This document shows, one piece after another, positions 25,861 through 34,710 of a stretch of DNA of 34,710 bases. Source of the stretch: Candidatus Gracilibacteria bacterium CG12_big_fil_rev_8_21_14_0_65_38_15 (lineage in GTDB: Bacteria > Patescibacteriota > Gracilibacteria > BD1-5 > UBA2023); contig PCUR01000060.1 of NCBI GenBank assembly GCA_002771035.1, positions 1-34,710 on the forward strand. The letters are read 5' to 3'. How positions within the stretch are numbered: the first letter of the stretch is position 1; the number at the start of each line of letters is the position of its first letter. The notes below the pieces were generated by a model that had not been told where the DNA came from, made no database searches, and saw only the letters and a list, made by a program, of their open reading frames with translations. A program made the translations under genes and the position numbers.

Positions 25861-25960
25861 ATTTGTCATTGCGAGGTACGAAGCAATCTAGGTTACTTAT
25901 TCCATTTTTATAAGGAATTATTTAATCTGGATTGCTTCATTTTATTCGCAATGACAAAAT
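25861..25960. repeat. Palindromic intergenic element with CATTGCGAG core
   Basis: A 100-base nested palindrome. The outer stem is TTTGTCATTGCGA (25862-25874) with TCGCAATGACAAA (25946-25958). The inner stem is GAAGCAATC (25880-25888) with GATTGCTTC (25930-25938). A central small stem is ATTCC with GGAAT. The GTCATTGCGAG...GAAGCAATC sequence resembles a palindrome I know as scattered through many unrelated bacterial genomes. It lies between an unknown gene and cysS. Confidence 0.85.
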
Positions 25961-25993
25961 CATTAATATTTTTATTTTTAGTTAGTACATTCC

Positions 25994-27451
25994 ATGTCCC
26001 TCTCTCTCCAAAATACCTTTACTCTCACAAAAGAACGTTTTAAACCTATTCGTCAGGAACTCGTGAAGGTGTACTATTGCGGACCGACTCCGTACAATTT
26101 TGCGCACATTGGGAATCTCCGTGCGTATCTTTTCTCGGACTCGGTAGTTCGGACACTCCGGTATCTCGGGTACAAGGTACAGACGGTTATGAACGTGACC
26201 GATATCGATGATAAAACGATTCGTGATAGTCAAAAAGAAGGCGTATCGCTTCAGGAATTCACCGAGAAATATACGGGACTTTTTCTCGAAGATATCAAAC
26301 ATCTTGGAATCATTCCTGCCGACATGATTGTACCGATTTCAACTGCAATCGACACAATGGTGGAGATTATCCAGAAGCTTTTAGATAAAGGATATGCGTA
26401 TCTTGCGGATGATGGAAGTATCTATTTTTCTATCAAGAAATTTCCGAAATACGGGCAGTTGGCTCATTTGGATATAAAGGGAATGAAATCGAGCGTGCGT
26501 ATTAATAACGATGAATACGAGAAGGAAAGCGTTGCAGATTTTGCACTCTGGAAAGCATATGATGCAGAAAAAGACGGACCGAATTTCTGGGGTGCAAAGT
26601 TTATAATTGACGGTAAGGAAATTTTAGTGAGCTGAAGACCTGGTTGGCACATAGAATGTAGTGCCTGCAATCTCAAGCACTTCGGTCCAGAAATCGATAT
26701 CCATATGGGAGGAATCGACAATATTTTTCCACATCACGAGAATGAAATAGCTCAGAGCGAAGCGTATAGTGGTAAGAAATTCGCCCGATACTGGATGCAT
26801 TCTGGACATTTGCTCGTGGAGAATAAAAAGATGGCGAAATCGGCTGGTAATTTCTACACACTCGCGGATATCGTTGCAAAAATGCCAAACGAAAAACCGG
26901 AGATAGTGTACCGAGGATTTCGGCTTATGAATCTCCAGACCCGCTATCGAGAGAGTTTTAATTTCACTTTTGACCGACTTACAGCAGCGATTGCGACTGT
27001 GAAAAGTTTCGATGAAGTTTTGAAACGCCTCAAACATTATACTCCGGAATCTGGGAAAATATTTCGGGATTTTAGAGAAAAATTACAAGAATATATCCAA
27101 GCATACATTGAAAAACTTGAGGATGATATAGGAACTCCAGAAGCTCTCACAATCGTATTCGATTGTTTCGGATTTATCAATAGTGGAATCGACAGTAATT
27201 CCTTTTCTCTTGAGGAAAAGAATGCAATTATCGATCTACTTCATTCCTTCGATGAAGTTCTCGGACTTTTTGACTTTTCTCTTCTGGAGTCTACCGAAAT
27301 TCCAGCGGAAATAGAACTCCTTCTTATGCAACGCAATAAGGCGAAAGCACAAAAAAACTATTCGCTTGCGGATAGTTTGCGTGCTCAAATAGGGGAGGGT
27401 GGGTACAAAATCGTAGACGACAAAGGTGGAAGTCACGTAGAAAAAGTCTAG
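25994..27451 (+). CDS. cysS: Cysteinyl-tRNA synthetase
   Basis: A 485-residue class I synthetase charging tRNA-Cys. Zinc ligand Cys29 is in YYCGPTPYN. The HIGH motif appears as HIGN (38-41). HIECSAC near 217-223 supplies another zinc Cys, [13 protein letters not shown] near 244-256 gives His/Glu ligands, and KMAKS near 279-283 is the KMSKS loop. The single TGA (26633-26635) encodes a Gly just before RPGWHIEC. Length is normal (about 460-490). The stop overlaps by 4 bases the stop of the convergent LemA-like gene. Confidence 0.97.
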
Positions 27452-27963
27452 GAACTTGTTCTCATCCGTTTCTTGAAGAAGACGAAAAGACCGACAATCG
27501 TAAGGTCTTTTTTTTGTAAAAGACGGTTATATCGTTCTATGTCGCTATTGAGAAAAAGCATTTCCTTAGAAATTGTATTCTCGTAGAATATGATGAAATT
27601 TCGGATATAGAGGAAATTCCCGTTGGTGTTCAAATCGCGCATCCGTGCGGAGACTTTCATGAGGAAAAGAAATTCACGATGTATACGACTATTATTCTCA
27701 AGTATATCGTAAATACTTCAAATATTGGAAATGATAGCAACTTTATGGAGATGGATAATCTCGAGGAATATATCTTTATAGGCAGTCTTTTTGGACATTA
27801 TCTCTATAAATGCGGGAATCTTGTCTATCTTTTCCTTATAGAGCGAGATAATTTTTTGCTCTCGTCTTTTTATGCTTCTTCCGAGAAAAATGATCTGAAA
27901 AGAGAAGACTATAAAAACTATAGAAAGAAGACTTACAACCGCGAGGAGGATATTTACATACAT
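27448..27963 (-). CDS. LemA-like membrane-anchored protein
   Basis: A 171-residue protein with an N-terminal membrane helix (MYVNILLAVVSLLSIVFIVF) followed by charged helices. The order resembles LemA: helix, a KIPAFIEIMSKK segment like the LIPNLVEIVK of LemA, and a SDIERYNRLLQKKDLTIVG segment like the YN...FPSNLVA region. TGA at 27718-27720 is Gly. The resemblance is weak, so other single-pass helical proteins are possible. A possible -35 TTGAAA and -10 TATAAC lie upstream on the minus strand (28071 to 28043). Confidence 0.58.
27485..27515 (+). terminator. Terminator for cysS inside the convergent LemA-like gene
   Basis: AAAAGACC (27485-27492) pairs with GGTCTTTT (27504-27511) and is followed by more T. 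It lies within the 3' coding end of the minus-strand gene, 34 bases past the cysS stop. Confidence 0.65.
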
Positions 27964-28107
27964 AAATGGAGAAATAAAATTATATTTCCAAAACTTGAGT
28001 ATATGGAAAAGCAGAAATTTTGGAAATATTTTTTCTTTTTGTTATATTTTCCGTATACTCATTTTCAATATAATACCAAATTAAGCTAATTTCAATTCCT
28101 TATTTCC

Positions 28108-28144
28108 TTCCTCTCCTCTAAAAGGAGAGGGGCTGGGGGTGAAG
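28108..28144. repeat. GGAGAGGGG-CTGGGGGTGAAG intergenic motif
   Basis: The hairpin CCTCTCCT (28110-28117) with AGGAGAGG (28123-28130) is followed by GGCTGGGGGTGAAG. This matches a motif that I recall as common in intergenic regions of many bacteria. It is much richer in G than its surroundings. Confidence 0.6.
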
Positions 28145-28185
28145 TGAAAGATACGAGAAATCAAGTTAATTTCGTATAATAGGAA

Positions 28186-28212
28186 AATCCTGAAACAAGT
28201 TCAGGATGACGA
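28186..28212. repeat. TCCTGAAACAAGTTCAGGATGAC intergenic palindrome
   Basis: TCCTGAA (28188-28194) and TTCAGGA (28200-28206) flank ACAAG, followed by TGACG. This is another widespread palindromic motif. It lies between a possible -10 (TATAAT, 28175-28180) and the start of the sugar transferase gene, so it would be in that gene's leader. Confidence 0.7.
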
Positions 28213-28243
28213 TTAAATATATATAAACTGAGCCATTGTTTCT

Positions 28244-29665
28244 ATGAAACGTCATGAACTTTTTTTCTGAATTATTAAAGTACCTATTGAGGCAGGTATT
28301 ATTTTCCTTGCATTTTTTCTCGCTCGTGATATCCGTCTCGTGACTGATCTCATACCAGACGTACATCTGCCTGTCCAGACGGTGAGTACAGAAAGTCTTG
28401 TAAATTTTGCTTTGGTCGGAGCTCTCGTGTATATACTTCTCTCGGCATTTTCTGGACTTTATAAGATGCGAATATATCAATCAAAAATTCAGGAATTTCA
28501 GGATATACTTCTTATTTCGCTGTATTGGTTTTTTATTTATATCGCTATACTTTATCTCTCTTTCGGATTCATTTATACTGAGCAGATTCCTCGTTTGATT
28601 GTATTGTTTTCAGTTATAATCAGTACAGTGCTTGTTATACTCGAACGAAGTATTTTGAGCAAGATTGAAACAAGTCTCATACAAAAATGAATACTTGAAA
28701 AAACCAAGATTCTTCTCATTGTTCGAACAAATGAGAAAGATATTATCGAGACTGTTCGAGAATCCGCAATGTACGAGATTTTCGGATATGCTCAGAAAGA
28801 AAAAATCGATGGTCTGGATATTCCTTATATCTCTTGAATAAAACAGGTAATATCCGCTATTCAATCACATAGAATCGATGAGATTCTCGTCGTGCAAAGC
28901 GATTTTACACGGGAAGAAATGCAGGAGATATTCGAGTATGCCCGAATATACGGTGTGCGCTACCGTTATATCGCCAATTCTTTCGAAACGACTAAAATCA
29001 ATACCGAGATTTCTTTTCTCGGAAAGATTCCCGTGATTGAGATAAAAAACATAGGACTTACTCCGTGGTGACGGATATGGAAAAGAGTATTCGATATTAT
29101 TTTTTCTTTCATCGCTCTTATTTGTCTTTTTCCGGTTTTTCTCATAGTTGCTGTCATTATCTATTCACAAGATAGACATAATCCTTTCTACAAGAGTCAG
29201 AGAGTTGGAAAAAACGGTGAACTGTTTCAGATGTATAAATTCCGTTCCATGCAGATAGATGCAGAAAAAGAAAAACGAAAATTGCTTTCGAAAAATGAAC
29301 GAAAAGACGGACCTCTTTTTAAGATAGAAAATGATCCGCGAATTACAACGTTCGGAAAATGGATTCGAAAATTTGATATCGATGAACTTCCACAGCTCTA
29401 TAACGTTCTCATTGGAAATATGAGTCTCATAGGTCCACGACCACACTTGAAGGATGAAGTAAAACTTTATAAAGAATACCAGAAACGAGTACTGACACTC
29501 AAACCAGGAATCACCGGAATGGCGCAGTCTCACGGACGACACGAGAATACTTTCGATGATGAAGTACGTCTCGATACTTTCTATATAGAAAACTGGAGTT
29601 TACTTCTGGATATGAAGATACTCTTTAAAACCATCGGTGTCGTACTTGGAAGGAAAGGAAGATAA
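28244..29665 (+). CDS. Undecaprenyl-phosphate sugar-phosphate transferase (WbaP/WcaJ type)
   Basis: A 473-residue polyprenol-phosphate hexose-1-phosphate transferase that would load the first sugar onto undecaprenyl phosphate for exopolysaccharide or glycan synthesis. The N-terminal half has about four membrane helices, then a nucleotide-binding-like domain (DEILVVQSDF), then another membrane helix (DIIFSFIALICLFPVFLIVA). The C-terminal catalytic domain has YKFRSM, DPRITTFGKWIRKFDIDELP, MSLIGPRP and LKPGITGMAQ, all diagnostic of the bacterial sugar transferase family. Four TGA codons are Gly. The sugar specificity cannot be told. Ends in TAA. Confidence 0.92.
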
Positions 29666-29725
29666 GAAAAATCTCTAAATTTTTAGTAAAATTCATCATT
29701 TATTATATTTTCTATTTTTATTTCT

Positions 29726-29914
29726 ATGTGAGCCTGAGATTATACTCCGTCCGCGTCTGGTCGTGCAAAACCCATAACCAAAGCTCAGCTTCGTAAAATG
29801 CAGGAGGATTACGCCCGTGCCGAAGCACTTTCGAAAGAAGCTCTGGAACAGGAAAAAAAGGAAAAAGAAAAAGCAAGTCATGAGATGAATGACTTGCTTG
29901 GAGATGTGTTTTAA
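29726..29914 (+). CDS. Small (62-residue) helical protein
   Basis: The ORF starts ATG TGA GCC TGA, giving Met-Gly-Ala-Gly-Asp, so it is invisible with the standard code. Beyond the start is a short Ser/Gly segment (PSASGRAKPITKAQLRKMQ), then a highly charged helix rich in Glu and Lys and a C-terminal NDLLGDVF. No membrane segment. I do not recognise a family. Support is the clean open frame, helical composition and its position 60 bases after the sugar transferase gene. Confidence 0.65.
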
Positions 29915-29916
29915 GC

Positions 29917-30036
29917 GAGATATGAAATAACTTCAGACTTTGCGTTCAAAACTCCGTTTCTTCACTCTCCGTACAAGTCGTACGGTTCGCTTTGATACTT
30001 GTTTTTCACACAAATTCTATCATTCTTTCATATCTC
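29917..30036. repeat. Nested palindromic element between convergent genes
   Basis: The outer arms are GAGATATGAAA (29917-29927) and TTTCATATCTC (30026-30036). An inner hairpin is CCGTAC (29969-29974) with GTACGG (29980-29985). No T run. It may be a MITE-like or REP-like element or a structured RNA. Confidence 0.6.
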
Positions 30037-30100
30037 ATAACCTTCCTTGAAAAGAAATTGGAGATTTAAGCTCAATTTTTGAAGTTATCTCATAGCTTGA

Positions 30101-30892
30101 CTACCAGTCTTTCTTGCTATCATTGGTTGGTAATATATCTTGGAAAAACGAGTCATTTCCAAAGAAGTTGCGTATCTGGTCAGAAATACTTCCTGCTTCT
30201 CCTGGTTTCTCAGGATTCAGGAATTTCCCGTTCTGTTTCTCGAATTGTTTCAAGTGTTCAAGATATTTCTGTACCTCCTGTCGATCCTCATCGGATAGAG
30301 GTATATCATTGTTCGTATTCTGTCATCCGACAGGATTGTAGCTTCCTCCGTTCGACCAATTCTGTCCAGATTGTGTTTGAGTTTTTCCGCTTCCTGTTTC
30401 AGGTTTTTCCGCTTCTTCTTTATTTTCCTCTCCGGAACCGGTCGTATTTTCTGTTTGATTCGGTTGTTTTTCCGTTCAGGAACCAATTTTTTCATCTTCT
30501 TTCTTCTCTTCTTCCTGCTCTCTTTTTTCTTTTTGAAGTTTCTCTTTCACAAAAGCGAGATTTTCTTCCGTTTCGGAATCGGTGCGAATAGCGAGTGATT
30601 TCGTATAACTACCAATTGATTTTTCCCAGAGATGTATTCGTTTTTCGTTTTGTTCTAGTTCGCCAAGTCGGTAGAAAGTATTTCCTAGATTATAGAGTAT
30701 ATCGGCAGAGAGAAGTGTATTTCCAGAAGAGTTTCTGAGTACTTCCGTATAGTGTTTTTCCGCGTCTAATAGACTATTCTTTCGATACGATATATCACCG
30801 AAAGTTCCTCGCAAGGAACCGTAAATCGCCCCAGTGTTATAGAGGAGAACAAAGAGAATGAGAATAAAAAGAAAAATTATAAGACGTTTCAT
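30101..30892 (-). CDS. TPR-containing membrane protein of a Bat-like operon
   Basis: A 263-residue protein with an N-terminal helix (MKRLIIFLFILILFVLLYN). TPR-like repeats lie in 35-105 (DAEKHYTEVLRNSSGNTLLS; ADILYNLGNTFYRLGELE; SIGSYTKSLAIRTDSE). A long Lys/Glu-rich stretch and a Gln/Asn/Gly-rich linker follow, then a C-terminal helical part. TGA at 30476-30478 and one more are read as Gly. The start overlaps the end of the upstream VWA gene by 16 bases, giving translational coupling. TPR plus VWA membrane proteins are the hallmark of BatABC (aerotolerance-related) loci. Function here is inferred from this layout. Confidence 0.75.
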
Positions 30893-31887
30893 CGTTTCAA
30901 AAAAGAAGAAGGAAATAATAGGAATACGAGGAAAAAGAAAAAACTTATCATAACAAGTACTGGTACGGTTTTATCATTCGTATTATCTCATGAAACAGCT
31001 ACGTTGTGGCGGGTAATGGAATTGAGAGAATTTCCTAAATCTTTTTCTAGGGAAGTTCCTTCTATATAAGTTCACTTTCCCACATCGGCGAGATTCCTAA
31101 GACTTTCTCTATTCAGACCCGAAAGAACTATTTCTCCTCCGAATTTTTTATAAACCGTATCTCCGAAAGGATTTGTTCCAATGGGAATAGGTGAAGGTTT
31201 GGTTTTCCCGATTCCGACAGTCGAGAGGATAATATTTTCCTCTTGCAAGACACTTTTTATCGAACTCATATTGGGCGAGTCTTCCATATCTCCACCATCG
31301 CTCAGAAGCACTATGGCATGAGTAGTATTATCCTTGGTTTCGAATCTCTCTGTAGCGAGTTTGAGAGCATCCAAAAAATCGGTTCCACCGGTCGAAATAC
31401 TCCTAGAATCTATACTTGCGAGAAAAGTAAGTAGGGAAGAGTGGTCGGATGTAAGCGGAGAAACGAGTCTCGATGCTCCAGCGAAAATAATAAGTCCATA
31501 ACGATTCTCAGGATGAGAAATCATAAAGTTCTCTATCACGGATTTCGACCGGGCAATTCGGGAAATGGTAGTACTATTTTCGGATACATCACGAACGTCC
31601 ATACTTGTCGAAACATCTAGAAGCCAAACACAATCAATTCCATCGGTCGAAGTGGATGAATTTCTCATAAGTCCTACAGGTCCGAGAAAAACGATACCGA
31701 TGAGGAAAATAGAAAGAATAAGACTTATGAATCGTATGAGAGTAAATCGTTTATTGATACTATAATTGGTAGCTTTTTCATGAGCAAGAAAATATTTTCT
31801 CGATCGAAAAAATATCATCCAAAAAACTATTAGAAGAAAGGAAGAGACGAAAAATATATGAGGGAAGTCGAAAGACGAAAAATACAT
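30877..31887 (-). CDS. VWA-domain membrane protein (BatA/BatB type)
   Basis: A 336-residue protein. It has two N-terminal membrane helices (about 8-28 and 52-72), then a von Willebrand A domain with the metal-binding MIDAS motif DVSTS (Asp91, Ser93, Ser95). A Thr in STGGTDF and Asp in LLSDGGD complete the site. A C-terminal membrane helix lies near 308-325. Two TGA codons (31072-31074 and one downstream) are Gly, and without them the C-terminal helix would be lost. This topology is that of BatA/BatB proteins. It is transcribed with the TPR gene; no MoxR ATPase is in the window. Confidence 0.87.
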
Positions 31888-31905
31888 AAAATGAGATACG
31901 ATTTT

Positions 31906-32280
31906 TTACATAAAACCAAGAAAACTAACATAACTTCCGAGAGCGAAACAAAGAATCCCCGCGATTCTAATAATGTTTTCACTGAAATTTATTTTCTGAA
32001 AAGTTTGTATTGTCCATTGAGGGAAGATAAGTATCAAGATGCCTTTGATAACTGCAATATAACCGAGAATAGTAATCACGAGAAATGTATTTTGACTTTC
32101 GAGAATCAAAAGTCCCATAAGAGCTGCAAGAAATCCTCATATATAAAGTGTCATCATATTTTTCGAAATATCTCGTATCATGGCTCTATATTCATGAGCA
32201 TGGAATAAAAGTCCGATACTTATTATAATAAAAAGGGGTCATATAACCCGAGATATAAAAAGAGCTGTTTCCATAAGCAT
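31906..32280 (-). CDS. Small integral membrane protein
   Basis: A 124-residue protein with about four membrane helices. Two TGA codons (VIGPLF and YIGGFL) are read as Gly. There are two in-frame ATG codons close together (32280 and 32274); either could be used. No family is recognised with certainty. It precedes the VWA gene by 18 bases on the same strand, so it is likely the first gene of that operon. Confidence 0.65.
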
Positions 32281-32475
32281 AAAATGTTATGAATAAAAAT
32301 CGCTTTCAAGCATTAATTATAAGCAAATCTCCAAAATAGCAAATATTATTCAGAGACATATACAGAGCCGATTTCCCACTGAATTCAGAGAGCAAATATC
32401 TTTTTTTGAAATTTTTTTTGACATTCCAGGCTTTTTCTATAATATACGCGGGCTTTCTTTTTCAGAAAGATATAT

Positions 32476-32560
32476 TCCTGAGATAGCTTCAGTGGTAGAG
32501 TCCGCCCAGGCGGATTAACCGAAATACTCGGGACATCAGTTCGAATCCTAAGAGATTCGA
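32476..32560 (+). pseudogene. Degenerate tRNA-like sequence
   Basis: It shares TATTCCT, TAGCTTCAGTGGTAGAG, TTAACCG and GTTCGAATCCTA with the adjacent tRNA-Asn. However, its acceptor arms do not pair, the T stem has mismatches, no 7-base anticodon loop can be drawn and no CCA follows. It could be a decayed tRNA copy or a recombination product. Confidence 0.45.
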
Positions 32561-32587
32561 TATAAAATAAAACACGACATAATATAT

Positions 32588-32662
32588 TCCTCGGTAGCTC
32601 AGTGGTAGAGCAAACGGCTGTTAACCGTTGGGTCATAGGTTCGAATCCTATTCGGGGAGCCA
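32588..32662 (+). tRNA. tRNA-Asn (GTT)
   Basis: A full cloverleaf. The acceptor stem is TCCTCGG with TCGGGGA (G-T wobbles included). The D arm is GCTCAGTGGTAGAGC, the anticodon arm AACGG-CTGTTAA-CCGTT with anticodon GTT, and the T arm ATAGG-TTCGAAT-CCTAT. Discriminator G and an encoded CCA complete it. The 3' end is two bases from the stop codon of the convergent serine recombinase gene. Confidence 0.95.
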
Positions 32663-32664
32663 TT

Positions 32665-34356
32665 TTAATTCAAGCCAGAAATCTCAGGTAATTCCTGGGA
32701 TTTTTGTTTTGTCAAATTTGCATTCGCTATTGTGGCAAAGGGTTCTTGCCACTCTGGTATAATTTCCCCATCGATAAATTTAAGGTTCGAAAACATCGAA
32801 AGTACCAGTCTGCGTTTTGGTTCGAAACCTATATCATAACCAGGTGCGAATACTGTTTTGGCTTGTAATAGCACATTTAATGCCTGCCACGCTTTTTCAA
32901 ACCCCTCCTCGTCTTCTTCTCGGAGTTCATTGATCTCATCTTCTATGGTGTGAATATCTTGTGTGATATCTGAAATACTCCCTTCCAGATCTACTTTCTG
33001 TTGGTCGTTCATATTTTCTGAGAATAGTGACTCATTGAGTTTCCTTCTTTTTTCTTCTTGCTTTTCTATATCTTTTCTTTTAGTGGATACTTTTTTCTTG
33101 GTTATATCCACTTGCTCCATCCAGAGGGTGTAGAGTTGTTTCTTAAATACCTGAAATAACCCCTCAGATATCTGTATCTTGCTGATATGCTCGTCGATAA
33201 GGTGTTCTATAAGGGAAGCCTCGAAACTTCCTTTATCCGTTGTTTTTCCTGTTTCTTTGTCATAGACGGTGTGTGTGGTGCCACGGACATCAAAAGTCTT
33301 TCTGATATGTATATTTTTATATTCCTCTAATTTATATACTTTCCCACAAGTCGGACAAGCTTTCGGTCCACCTGCTGAATAATATCTTCCAGAACAATTT
33401 TTTGTGGGACAATAGTATCGTGTTTTTACATTCACATAGAAAGGATTCCCTGTTTTTCCACAAATAAGCACTTCTTTGAGAAGATTTTCATAGCTCACAT
33501 TCTCGATTTCTTTGGAGTGTTTCCATCCTGTTTTCTGGAGAATAACTTGAGCAGTCTCAAACTCTTCTTTACTCACCATAGGCTTATGCGATCAAGGGGC
33601 TCATTCTTTTAGAATACCCATATAATAAGGATTCCTGAGTGCTTCACGGAATGCTCCTTGACTTGGTACCTCTCGTCTCTCTCCACGCTTGTATCCAGCA
33701 ATTCTCGTGAATCCTTGCTTAACGGCTTCATCGTATAATTCTGATACTTTATATCTTCCTGTTTGAAGTTTCTTCCATGTATTTTGAAAGATATCAAAGT
33801 TTTCTCCGTCAGGTTCGACCGAACGGTTCCCTTTATGTTCTCATATGTTTCTATAGCCCATATTAGCAATATTTGTAGTTGCTCATTGGGCTTTTCGATT
33901 CGCCATTCCTGATTTCGTATTTTGTGCCCGTTGATCGTTCTCATATTTCGAGATACTCAAAAAGAGACCGAGTGTAAATTTCTCAGTGGAAGAATTGGAC
34001 GCGTAACTATTGGATATTGTTCGTATGCATCTGATATATTCCTCATCCATGACATGAATAAGCATCCCGGTATCGAGAGGATTTCTTGAGAGTCTCGATG
34101 CTTCTGTACAAAGGAGAACATCATATTTCCTCTTTTTAATAGATTCCATCATCTTATTAAATACCACTCTTCCTGGCTTCTTTGCTGATTGCTGTTCTCG
34201 AAAAGTATCTTTTATATCCAATCTTTCACTAAAATCCACTGTTGAATTATACCTCTCAAGAAACTCTTTTATATCCCGTTCCTGTCGTTCTATCGACTGA
34301 GCTTGTTTATCCTCTGTTTCAGAAGATTTGCGAATATATACAACGGTTCGAAGCAT
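32665..34356 (-). CDS. Large serine recombinase/integrase
   Basis: A 563-residue site-specific recombinase. The N-terminal resolvase domain has VVYIRKSSETEDKQAQSIE with catalytic Ser11 (Y-x-R-x-S), and LLCTEASRLSRN around residue 80-92. A recombinase domain follows (FDIFQNTWKKLQTGRYKVSE). A zinc ribbon with Cys pairs (LICGKTGN, YYCPTKNC, KACPTCG) and a coiled coil (KRKDIEKQEEKRRKLNES) complete the large-serine-recombinase layout. Four TGA codons are Gly, so the element is adapted to this code. It ends at TAA two bases from tRNA-Asn. No Shine-Dalgarno at ATG 34356. It probably drives integration or excision of an element extending beyond the window. Confidence 0.9.
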
Positions 34357-34403
34357 AATATAATAGATGAAGTACTAAAGAGATTGCTTTAAATAAATGG
34401 TTC

Positions 34404-34436
34404 AAAAAATATGTCCATTATATGGACATATTTTTT
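34404..34436. terminator. Bidirectional terminator between the recombinase and the next gene
   Basis: A 15-bp perfect stem (34404-34418 with 34422-34436) with a three-base loop, A6 before and T7 after. It overlaps the stop codon of the gene at 34436. Confidence 0.85.
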
Positions 34437-34669
34437 TATTGCAAGAACTTCGAACATATATTTTTGATTTCTTCTCAGATTTTCTGAATTTTATCAGGAG
34501 AAAGGGTTATATTATAATCCTCTAAAAATACACGCTCGATATCCTTTTGGTATTCTTCTTGATTTTTATATCAGGAGAATATTTCGGATTTCTGAGATCA
34601 GGGCATATATCCAAATTCCTTGCAGTGTGGTGCCGGGAATTCCACTATGTCTTCTTTTGTTAGTAGCAT
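34436..34669 (-). CDS. Small (77-residue) protein upstream of the recombinase
   Basis: The frame is open only with three TGA codons as Gly and ends in TAA inside the terminator hairpin. The protein starts MLLTKEDIVEFPAPHCKEFG and is otherwise charged and helical; no family is recognised. It lies 79 bases upstream of the recombinase start on the same strand. A GAGGTA/TACCTC inverted repeat (34678-34697) precedes it and could be an operator. It may be an accessory gene of the mobile element. Confidence 0.58.
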
Positions 34670-34677
34670 TATATTTA

Positions 34678-34697
34678 GAGGTAATATTGTATACCTC
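34678..34697 (-). promoter_or_regulatory. Inverted repeat upstream of the small gene
   Basis: GAGGTA and TACCTC are separated by 8 bases, directly upstream of the start at 34669. This is a possible regulator-binding site; nothing else supports it. Confidence 0.35.
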
Positions 34698-34710
34698 CGT
34701 ATATAAGAAG

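Noticed and set aside
27679-28089. Plus-strand frame of 136 residues over the LemA-like gene
   Set aside because: It is low-complexity, without homology I recognise, and antisense to a gene with a clear membrane anchor and LemA-like order.
32476-32560. A second functional tRNA
   Set aside because: Acceptor and T stems do not pair, no 7-base anticodon loop can be drawn and no CCA follows.
32385-32663. Minus-strand open frame over the tRNA region
   Set aside because: It is the antisense of tRNA-Asn and the tRNA-like sequence; such antisense frames are common artefacts.

Overview
This window comes from a bacterium that reads UGA as glycine (genetic code 25). It is therefore most likely a Candidate Phyla Radiation member of the Absconditabacteria (SR1) / Gracilibacteria group; the sequence does not let me choose between them. 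About twenty genes are interrupted by in-frame TGA under the standard code but become full-length, recognisable proteins when TGA is Gly (dnaA, rsmE, mtnN, luxS, apt, recG, yebC, cysS, a sugar transferase, pilins, a serine recombinase). Every gene I place ends in TAA or TAG. Outside one island, genes lack a visible Shine-Dalgarno sequence.

Layout. 51-2813 (minus): four minor pilin/pseudopilin genes. 3005-5789: rplS, dnaA and convergent rsmE. 5950-7687: mtnN-luxS-apt, which together can split S-adenosylhomocysteine and salvage the adenine. 7776-10549: a small unknown gene and an 809-residue membrane protein. 10698-14926: a ubiquitin-like conjugation island. 15246-17789: a large PKD-like surface protein. 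17937-20096: a DUF342/FapA-type protein. 20213-24554: a secreted helical protein, a GspK-like prepilin and recG. 24614-27451: yebC, a small unknown gene and cysS. 27448-29914: a LemA-like protein, an undecaprenyl-phosphate sugar transferase and a small protein. 30101-32280 (minus): a Bat-like VWA/TPR membrane cluster. 32476-32662: a tRNA-like remnant and tRNA-Asn. 32665-34669 (minus): a large serine recombinase and a small gene.

The most unusual region is the island at 10698-14926. It encodes an E1-like ThiF/MoeB-fold enzyme, an E2-like protein with a candidate catalytic Cys, and a second E2-like protein with Arg at that position (a possible UEV-type partner). With these are a small helical protein, a MORN-repeat lipoprotein and two membrane proteins. 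No ubiquitin-like modifier or JAB peptidase is recognisable. All seven genes have an AAGGAG ribosome-binding site, and none of their 74 glycine codons is UGA, unlike the neighbours. A small ORF at its end stops neatly at UGA under the standard code but runs into the terminator under code 25. Three leaders carry a GCTCTTTAAC motif identical to the core of the rrn boxA antitermination element. A 28-nt pyrimidine tract recurs five times between 7700 and 15198. I infer a recently acquired or deliberately code-neutral module with its own expression signals.

Mobile or repetitive DNA elsewhere includes three palindromic intergenic elements resembling motifs scattered in many bacterial genomes, and a serine recombinase ending two bases from tRNA-Asn.
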